Position numbers and translations under genes: made by a program. This document shows positions 35,739-43,100 of a stretch of 64,000 nt of DNA, in pieces. Under the pieces are notes generated by a model. The model did not search any database and had not been told where the DNA came from. It saw only the letters and a list, made by a program, of their open reading frames with translations. Every line of letters begins with the position of its first letter. Within the stretch, counting starts at the first letter, position 1. Origin of the DNA: Candidatus Melainabacteria bacterium (lineage in GTDB: Bacteria; Cyanobacteriota; Vampirovibrionia; Obscuribacterales; Obscuribacteraceae); assembly GCA_003151275.1 (NCBI GenBank), contig PLXC01000065.1:1-64000 (forward strand). Reading direction: 5' to 3'.

Positions 35739-36451
35739 TAATAGCTCCCTTTTTCTCCCGCTAGCTCTTGCTGATTAATAGCTGCGATCGATTGTGATTG
35801 GGTCGAGTGGAGATCGGCAATTGCTTTGTTGATGTCGCTTGCCCCGTAAATTGCGTTGCCGGCTACGAGCACATCTGCGCCCACCTCAACGACTGTTCTG
35901 CCGGTGGTTGGGTTGATGCCACCATCCACGGAGACATGCACCTCTGGATGACCGGCGTTGTCCAACATGGATCGAACTGTTTTAATTTTTGGCACTACTG
36001 CGTTGATAAATTTTTGTCCGCCAAAACCAGGGTTCACTGACATGATTAGCACAAGGTCGATGTCGTCCAAAACATATCTTATCGTTTCTGGAGATGTTGC
36101 GGGATTAAGTGCTACACCAGCTTTTTTACCAAGCTTGCGTATATGCGATAGGGTCCTTTGCAGATGGGTGCAAGCTTCCACGTGCACTGTAATGTAGTCA
36201 GAGCCTGCATCGGCAAACTCTTCCAAAAATCTATCCGGGTCCACGATCATCAAGTGAACATCTAGCGCTAACGTAGTCTGTTTTCTGATTGCCCGCACCA
36301 CAGGTAGTCCTATGGTCAGATTTGGTACGAACTGGCCGTCCATTACATCTACGTGGATCCAGTCTGCACCGGCGCTCTCAACCCGTTTGATCTCCTCGCC
36401 CAGTTTGGCGAAATCCGCCGACAAGATTGAAGGTGCTACTAGTACAGCCAT
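35738..36451 (-). CDS. rpe: Ribulose-phosphate 3-epimerase
   Basis: The TIM-barrel enzyme is complete. APSILSADFAKLGEEIKRVESAGADWIHVDVMDGQFVPNLTIG carries the first metal-binding His and Asp. LDVHLMIVDPDRFLEEFADAGSDYITVHVEA, LIMSVNPGFGGQKFI and VSVDGGINPTT hold the remaining ligands. It interconverts ribulose 5-phosphate and xylulose 5-phosphate in the pentose phosphate pathway. The product is slightly longer than average at the C-terminus (QSQSIAAINQQELAGEKGSY). It is coupled to the downstream exported protein. Confidence 0.96.
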   Translation of the reverse strand: MAVLVAPSILSADFAKLGEEIKRVESAGADWIHVDVMDGQFVPNLTIGLPVVRAIRKQTTLALDVHLMIVDPDRFLEEFADAGSDYITVHVEACTHLQRTLSHIRKLGKKAGVALNPATSPETIRYVLDDIDLVLIMSVNPGFGGQKFINAVVPKIKTVRSMLDNAGHPEVHVSVDGGINPTTGRTVVEVGADVLVAGNAIYGASDINKAIADLHSTQSQSIAAINQQELAGEKGSY

Positions 36452-36693
36452 TGGTGAAAATACTCTGAAAATTACGACGCGATCCGATGACGACCCGTTC
36501 GTTTAGCGAATCTCGATTATCATGACTACCTCGGAAGTTTCGGTCAAGTGGAACTAAATGGGATTGGCGCTTTTGAGATGAAGATCTTTTTAGATGTTTG
36601 GAGCCGCCTCAGACTGCCTAGTTCCAGGTGGTTCTCCAATAAACTGTTTGGGCAGGAATGAATGCGCAATGTAACGCGCGAGGAAAAGAGATT

Positions 36694-37794
36694 ATGCCGG
36701 ATTTAGCACTTACCGATGAACAACAAGAGTTTCAAAAACTTGCCAGAGAGTTTGCTCAAAACGAATTGGTGCCCAAGGCTTACGAATGCGATCAGAAATC
36801 TACGGCACCGAAAGAGATTTTGAAGCAAGCCTGGGAAATCGGGTTGGTCACCGCCTCTGTCCCTGATGAGCTGGGTGGACTGGGTCTCTCCCTGCTCGAA
36901 TGCTGCGTGATTGCCGAGGAATTGGCGAGTGGATGCAGTGGCATTTATGGTGCTATTGAGGCGACGACGCTTGCTCAATTAGTCTTGGTTGCCGTGGCAT
37001 CTGAACATCAGAAGAAAAAGTATTTGCAGCCGCTGACCGAATCTCCTAGTTTTGCCGGGCTCGACGCAGAGCTCTTCTCGCCTTTTGAATCGAAGCTTGA
37101 ATGCTCTCGTGACAAGGATGATTTTGTTCTCAATGGAGAGGTTGTGGTGGCCAATGGCGCGAGCGCAGATTGGTTTTTGGTGTCAGCACGCGGTTCAGCG
37201 CGACGGATCTTCATAGTATCCAGGCAAGCGAAGGGCGTTGAAGCCGGAATGCCTGTTTTTTCTATCGGCAGAAAAGCAATGGATCTTACTAACGTAAAGT
37301 TGACGAAGGTGCAAATTGACTCCAGTAACACCCTGGAATTGGATCAAAACGCCTGGCAGTTGTTAAAGGATCAAGCCGCTTGTGTGTTGGCCGCGGGCTC
37401 AGTGGGTATTGCTCGCAGTGCAATGCAAAATGCCATTCAATATTCCAAAGAGAGAAAAACTTTTGGTGTCGCAATTTCGCAGCATCAAGCAGTTGGCTTC
37501 ATGCTAGCGGATATGGCCAAAGATATAGAAGCGGCGCGCTTGTTGATTTGGCAAGCTTGCTTGATTGCCGGATCCGCTCAAACCGGGTTGGTATCAGCAG
37601 CAGTGGCACGTACATTTGCCCAGGACATGGCGATGAGAGTGGCCACTGACGCCGTGCAAGTTTACGGTGGATATGGTTATTCAAAGGAATATCCAGTCGA
37701 AAAGCTAATGCGCGACGCCAAGGCATACCAGGTTTATCAAGGCACCAGCGCTGACTCTCGAGTGGAGATCGGTCGCCAGTTAGTTCATCAATAG
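36694..37794 (+). CDS. Acyl-CoA dehydrogenase family protein with Gln at the catalytic Glu position
   Basis: From ATG 36694 (MPDLALTDEQQEFQKLAREFAQNE) the protein follows the acyl-CoA dehydrogenase layout: helical N-domain, beta middle domain and helical C-domain with YSKERKTFGVAISQHQAVGFMLADM and VYGGYGYSKEYPVEKLMRDAKAYQVYQGTS. In medium- and short-chain enzymes the catalytic base is the Glu of 'YEGT'; here it is Gln349 (codon CAA 37738-37740). The FAD-binding middle-domain pattern is also poor (SPSFAGLDAELFSP instead of the usual 'T.....SD'). It may use a different base, as isovaleryl- and long-chain enzymes do, or have lost dehydrogenation. AGGA upstream supports this start over ATG 36658. 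Confidence 0.85.
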   Translation: MPDLALTDEQQEFQKLAREFAQNELVPKAYECDQKSTAPKEILKQAWEIGLVTASVPDELGGLGLSLLECCVIAEELASGCSGIYGAIEATTLAQLVLVAVASEHQKKKYLQPLTESPSFAGLDAELFSPFESKLECSRDKDDFVLNGEVVVANGASADWFLVSARGSARRIFIVSRQAKGVEAGMPVFSIGRKAMDLTNVKLTKVQIDSSNTLELDQNAWQLLKDQAACVLAAGSVGIARSAMQNAIQYSKERKTFGVAISQHQAVGFMLADMAKDIEAARLLIWQACLIAGSAQTGLVSAAVARTFAQDMAMRVATDAVQVYGGYGYSKEYPVEKLMRDAKAYQVYQGTSADSRVEIGRQLVHQ

Positions 37795-37798
37795 ACAA

Positions 37799-38023
37799 TT
37801 GACAGACGAACTCAAAAAAGGTCAATTACTGCTCGTCAAGGCACCGCCTTATTACGAGAAGGAATATTTCTACGAAGTAACTGGAGCCGGTGAAAAACAA
37901 ATCAGAGCAGCGCTCTACCACTCCCCAAAAGTCAAAAAAGTTTGGAGCGTCGAGGAATTCAAGCTACTAATTGAAATGGGCGTCGTTCGCTTGGCTAAGG
38001 ACGATGAGCGCCCTAAAAGCTGA
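37799..38023 (+). CDS. Small conserved-looking protein of unknown function
   Basis: The 74-residue product begins at TTG 37799, four bases after the acyl-CoA dehydrogenase stop, so the two genes should be co-transcribed. The sequence (GQLLLVKAPPYYEKEYFYEVTGAGEKQIRAALYHSPKVKKVWSVEEFKLLIEMGVVRLA) looks like a compact beta-barrel followed by a helix. There is no signal peptide or metal motif. The codon pattern and tight spacing argue for a real gene, but I cannot name it. Confidence 0.6.
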   Translation: MTDELKKGQLLLVKAPPYYEKEYFYEVTGAGEKQIRAALYHSPKVKKVWSVEEFKLLIEMGVVRLAKDDERPKS

Positions 38024-38037
38024 TCCCACTCTTTTCT

Positions 38038-38577
38038 CTAGTGTGCGTTGTGCCGTCTGCCGCGCCGATGCTTCTTCGGTTGATTCTTGCTTGTCGCAGC
38101 CGCTTTGGCCTTTGCGTCAGCTGCAGCTTTTGCTTCAGTCGCCGCTTTTTGTTCATCGGTCGGCGCATCGGGATCTTCTAGCTCTGTAGCTGGTGTTCCT
38201 GTCAGGGTTTGCTCAACTACAGCCGCATTTTTGCCTAAGATTGGCGCCAGCACAGTGTGTATTTTATGCGGGAACCAAGTTTGGATGGTAAACCGAATGG
38301 CGCAAAAGAACAGCGCTACGCCAATGAAAATATAGACCAAATGCTCAGATAAGCTCTTAACGTGTTTGCGTAATTTCGTCGGTTTACGGGTGCGTTCAAA
38401 GTCATTGGACGACAAATTATCGTCGAGCCGACGCGTCATGTCCTGCTGCTTGATTCCGCTCTTTAGCCCACCGCCCATTTTGCTCATTTCACTAGCCGAA
38501 GTATGCCTGCCGCATACAACGCAAAATTTAAGTCCGAAATTAAGAGTGGCGCCACAGTAGGGACAAGAGGCTGGCAT
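38038..38577 (-). CDS. Zinc-ribbon membrane protein with Ala/Lys-rich tail
   Basis: The N-terminus CPYCGATLNFGLKFCVVCGRH (5-25) is a four-cysteine zinc ribbon. A polar linker leads to one membrane helix (about 81-100, VYIFIGVALFFCAIRFTIQT). The last 60 residues are low-complexity Ala/Lys/Glu ending in HRRGRRHNAH. The layout suggests a single-span membrane protein with a cytoplasmic ribbon. The zinc-ribbon-plus-helix pattern also occurs in the 12112-12723 product. Function is unknown. It is convergent with the small gene at 37799. Confidence 0.72.
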   Translation of the reverse strand: MPASCPYCGATLNFGLKFCVVCGRHTSASEMSKMGGGLKSGIKQQDMTRRLDDNLSSNDFERTRKPTKLRKHVKSLSEHLVYIFIGVALFFCAIRFTIQTWFPHKIHTVLAPILGKNAAVVEQTLTGTPATELEDPDAPTDEQKAATEAKAAADAKAKAAATSKNQPKKHRRGRRHNAH

Positions 38578-38735
38578 CTGTTATTCGATCAATCCCCGAC
38601 AATTCCAAGCATAACTAACTACAACGTTAGGTCCACTATAGCACCTTGTAATACAGAGTTATGCCGGTTGCATGACTTAGCCAAACACGGTAAGAAGCGG
38701 CTTCCATCTCTGGGCGATAGTAAAAATGTGGAGAT

Positions 38736-38972
38736 CTAAAAATCGGACTGGGCAGCACCGGCATCAGTGGCACAGTATCTATTAAACATCTCTGATATTG
38801 ATTCTCGGTCGTGCGCTAGTGTCTGTTGTTTACCATTCAGTTGAACGATACGCTCTTTTAATTCCTGAATCTGTTGTTGAATCACATTGACTTCTTCAGT
38901 GATCTCAGACTCAGTCAGAGTAAGCGCTTCGGCAAGCGTACCAAATGCTTTTTCTAGCTCGCTCTCAGCCAT
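38736..38972 (-). CDS. Small coiled-coil protein
   Basis: The 78 residues are almost entirely helical, with a heptad pattern over about 22-62 (EITEEVNVIQQQIQELKERIVQLNGKQQTL). AAGGAAT precedes ATG 38972 at normal spacing, supporting a real start. No family is recognised. The short acidic start and coiled coil suggest a self-associating or adaptor protein; this is inference only. Confidence 0.65.
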   Translation of the reverse strand: MAESELEKAFGTLAEALTLTESEITEEVNVIQQQIQELKERIVQLNGKQQTLAHDRESISEMFNRYCATDAGAAQSDF

Positions 38973-39110
38973 GCGAGATTCCTTTCTCCGAAAAGTTGAT
39001 GGGGTATTAAGATCCTTGCGCTGACTCTCTTTAGATCTGCGCCAGCATCGACAGCACTATATTACCCACAAACGCGGTCGTGTGCGTCACTTGATTACGG
39101 TTCAGATCGG

Positions 39111-39872
39111 CTAAATTCCAGCTCCGTGCAAGAAAACGTCAACTGGATCGGTGGATGTGGGGGAAGTGGGCTCGACTTCTTCTTCGTTTACAGGTGCCAT
39201 CGGAGTCGTTGGTTGCAAAGATTGGATGCAGGCACTGACTGATAGTAATTGCTTTTCCAACTTGTGAATTCGATCCTTCAGGCTTTTGATCGCTTCGGCT
39301 TCTATGTCTGGCACTTCGTCTTTGACCTTTTGACCGTCCCGATAGATGACCCGACCCGGAACGCCGACGACAACAGAGTTGTCAGGCACGTCTTTCAGCA
39401 GAATGGACCCTGAAGCGATGCGCACATTGTCTCCGACTGTTATGTCACCCTGGATCTCGGCGCCGCTGCCGACTATCACCCCGTTGCCCAGGGTCGGATG
39501 GCGTTTCATCCCTCTCGTCGCTGAGCCCATGCGCGCCGCCGCTCCAGCACCCAGCGTGACACCCTGGTAGATAACCACATCGTCCCCAATCACCGTAGTC
39601 TCGCCAATCACCACTCCCATGCCGTGGTCGATGAAGACTCTACGCCCGAGGATTGCCCCGGGGTGAATTTCAATCCCCGTCGTGACGCGACTGAGGTGGG
39701 AAATAAAGCGAGCCAACGTATATAGTCCACTGGTCCAAAGCGAGTGTGAGAGCTGATGAACAGTTACTGCATGGAAGCCTGGATAGCAAAGAACTACCTC
39801 CAGACGAGATCTCGCCGCCGGGTCCTGATCGTAAATGGCGTCAATGTTCTCTTTTATGCGGCTTAGGGTCAT
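39111..39872 (-). CDS. cysE: Serine O-acetyltransferase
   Basis: This is the short EpsC/CysE form: an N-terminal helical part (AARSRLEVVLCYPGFHAVTVHQLSHSLW) and then a left-handed beta-helix of hexapeptide repeats. IEIHPGAILGRRVFIDHGMGVVIGETTVIGDDVVIYQGVTLGA contains the catalytic His and Asp, and KRHPTLGNGVIVGSGAEIQGDITVGDNVRIASGSILLKDVPDNSVVVGVPGR follows. It makes O-acetylserine for cysteine synthesis. A C-terminal tail of about 75 residues (coiled, then Pro/Thr/Glu-rich) is longer than usual and may affect binding to cysteine synthase. Confidence 0.93.
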   Translation of the reverse strand: MTLSRIKENIDAIYDQDPAARSRLEVVLCYPGFHAVTVHQLSHSLWTSGLYTLARFISHLSRVTTGIEIHPGAILGRRVFIDHGMGVVIGETTVIGDDVVIYQGVTLGAGAAARMGSATRGMKRHPTLGNGVIVGSGAEIQGDITVGDNVRIASGSILLKDVPDNSVVVGVPGRVIYRDGQKVKDEVPDIEAEAIKSLKDRIHKLEKQLLSVSACIQSLQPTTPMAPVNEEEVEPTSPTSTDPVDVFLHGAGI

Positions 39873-40199
39873 GCCAATTGCTCCAGATTCGGATTAGTAT
39901 TGCCTCTTGACAAGGTTGAACGGGTTTAAGAACACACATAAAAAGGGAATCTATGTAATTGAAGAGAAGTTTTTACATTAATAATGTTAGGTGACCGGGC
40001 GTCAGGATCGACCAAATGCGTACTTTCCCCATACTTACGGGCCCTTTAAGGATTATTCTGGGTTAAAAGTTATCACCTAAGTGTCGAAAGTGTCAGGTAT
40101 TCGGATACAAGCCAGGATGTCAGGAGACCAATTGAACTGACCGAAAGACCCCTAAAAAGCTCATAAAAGGCAACCTACCAAGGTTTTAGCGTTTTTGTT
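39873..40199. promoter_or_regulatory. 327-base region upstream of the giant gene, with a palindrome
   Basis: There is no gene in this stretch. A perfect 13-base palindrome ACATTAATAATGT (39975-39987) sits in AT-rich sequence about 215 bases before the giant gene. A TTGACA (39907-39912) has no matching -10 at normal spacing. GTCAGG occurs three times in the second half. The giant gene's ATG lacks a clear ribosome binding site (AAGG is more than 15 bases away). Confidence 0.4.
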
Positions 40200-43100
40200 A
40201 TGACAAGTAGCTGGAACAATTTCTCAATAGGCAAACTGGATCCCAAAGAATCCACGACCCCTGCTGCGCCTGTTCTCGGCACTACGCTCAACCTGGCCAG
40301 CCTCGCTCCTCACGATTCGACCCCGGTAGCGCCTAAGCCTGCCAACGGCGGGGGCAACATTCTGGACGCCGGATCTGGATTTGTAACTGGTTTTGGCAAG
40401 CAGGCAGTCGGCACATTAGACGCTGTTTTCGGCGTTGATAACGTTCTTTTGAAAAAAAATATTGCCGCGGGAGGCAGTGGCAGCACTGCTGAAGGTATGG
40501 GTTGGATGCCGGCAGCCGGCAAACTTATTCATGGCGTCAGTTCAACCGTTTCATTGGCTTACAACAATCCTGATGCGATTCTGAAGATTCCTGGTCAACT
40601 CGCCAATACCTGGAACAACGGAGATTGGGCGACGAAAGGTGACATGGCTGGTCAGGCTACTTTCATCATTGGTTCTTTATTTGTTGGCGGCACGGGCGCA
40701 GCCAAAGCTTCCAGGGTCGCTGGAGACTTGCGCGAAGCCTCAGTAGTGACAAAAGGCGTCAGCACCTTAGGCGAAACCGGAACCACGGCACGTGCCCTCG
40801 AGACTACAGTTAATGGACTCAAAGCTGGCACGAATGTATTGGGTGACGTCGGCACACTCGGCAGAACGACCACCGCTTTGACTGACGGCGCCAATCTAGC
40901 CAAAGATGCCAATCTCATTGCCAGAACTGGTGCAGTCGACCAAACAGTGGCCGCTAATTTGATCAAAACCGGCAGCTTTAGCGAGCGAGTTTTGCCACTG
41001 GCTAGTGAAGGGTCTACAAAATTCCTTATCCAGGGTGAAACGGCGGGTAGTGTGGGACTCGGCGAAATTTCCTTGCCGAACCGTCTTTTGGGATTGCAGA
41101 GCACTGAAGGCGGAGCTGGCGTCGTCAGCAAATTCTTAAGCCGGTTCAAACCAGCAACTGAGTTTGAACCAACCTTAGCGACTACCGTTAAAGGCGTCAT
41201 ACCAAAACTTGGTGAAACCGGCACTGCTGAACTGATTACTGGTAAAGTCGCCGGCGCTACAAATGATCTAACCGGAGCTGGCAGAATTGCCGAAACGCTG
41301 ACTGGCAGAACCGCGACTGAAGCAGAGAGATTGACCGGGTTAGGCAGAGTCACAGAAACTGTGGCACCGGGCGTCGGCAAAGTGACAGAATCAGTGGCAC
41401 CGCAAGTTCTCAGAACTGAGCACGCCGTGCAGACGGTTGACACTCTTGCCCCGCATATCGATCAATTTGCCCAACAAGCAAACATCCTCAAAACTACCGG
41501 CAATGTCGCTCACACCGAGACCTTCGCTGAACTCGAAACTGGCTTAGCTAAATTCAAAGCCGCCGGCACCACAGCTGACCGCCTCGAAAACCTGGGACAG
41601 TTGAACAGAACAGTTAGTGTACTTGAGCAGCAAGGCGTGGACGCAGCGGCGTTGCGCGGCAGCCTGACCAGATTACAAGCTGAAACTCAAACAGCTGAGC
41701 GTCTCTCACAGATGCGCACTGTAACTGCAGATATCGCGGAGCATTCAACATCTTTGACTTCACAGACGGCTGAACTGACCGCGAAGTTCGGTACTAAGCC
41801 ATCAATTCAAGAACTGGAATTGGCCACCAAACAGCTCACTCAAGCAACAACAGCAGCAGAGAAAGCACAAGCCTTCACCGCTGTTGAAAGGGCGTCTGCG
41901 AAAGTAATCGCCGATATTCCAGCTGAGTCAGGCGCGGCACTGCGTACCTCAGTTGAAGCGCTCAGAGCGCCTGTGCAGACAGCCACCAAAATTGAAACTG
42001 CCGCACAAATTGCTGATCACACCGCTACGCTTTCAACACAGACGGCTGAACTGACTGCCAAGTTCGGCACTAAGCCATCAATTCAAGAACTTGAGTTAGC
42101 GACCAAACAGCTCACTCAAGCAACAACAGCCGCAGAGAAAGCACAGGCCTTCACTGCAGTGGAACGGGCATCAGCGAAAGTCATCGCCGATATCCCAGCT
42201 GAGTCGGGCGCTGCATTGCGTACGTCAGTTGAAGCTCTCAAAGCACCTGTGCAGACAGCCGTCAAAATTGAAACTGCCGCACAAATTGCTGATCGCACCG
42301 CTACACTTTCCACTCAGACGGCTGAATTGACTGCCACGTTTGGCACTAGACCTGCGGTTCAAGAATTAGGCGCTGCCACCAAACAACTGACCGAGGCAAC
42401 CACAGCTGCAGAAAGAGCACAAGCGTTCTCGGCAGTGGAAAAAGCATCTGCAAAAGTGATTGCTGATCTTCCTGCTGAATCTGGTGCGGCATTGCGCACC
42501 ACCGTCGAGTCGCTTAGAGCACCTGTACAAATTGCTGCCAAATCCGAAGCAGCAGACCTGGTGGTTACTCAAATTGCAGATCGCTCAGCCGCTCTCACCA
42601 AGCAAGTAACTGAATTGACGACTAGCAGTGCAACCCCTGCAGTTCGCGAGTTGAATGCTGCGACAAAACAATTGACTGAAGCAACCACTGCTACAGAGAG
42701 AGCTCAGGCTTTTGCGGCAGTGGAAAAAGCATCCGCAAAAGTAATGACCGAAGTTCCTGCCGAAACAGGAGCTGCATTGCGCACTACTGTTGATGCGTTG
42801 AGAACGCCTATACAAGCTGCTGCACGAAGCGAAGTCGCTGACCTTGCGGCAACACAAATCGCCGATCGTGCTTCAACACTCACTTCTCAAACCGCTGAAT
42901 TGGCGACTAAGTATGGCACTAACGCTTCAGTTCAAGAACTGACCACAGCTACTAAACAGTTGACGGAAGCGACAACGGCTGCCGAGAAAGCTCAAGCTTT
43001 CGCAGCAGTAGATAGAGCAGCCGCCAAAGTTGCCACTGATATTCCTGAAGCAGGAGCTGCGATTCGCCAGACAGTCGAGAGCTTGAGAGTTCCAGTACAG

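Noticed and set aside
40652..41443. 263-codon antisense open frame inside the giant gene
   Set aside because: It is opposite a strongly supported repeat protein. Its Val/Ser/Ala/Pro-rich translation is the reverse reading of Thr/Ala/Gly codons, and there is no domain or ribosome binding site.
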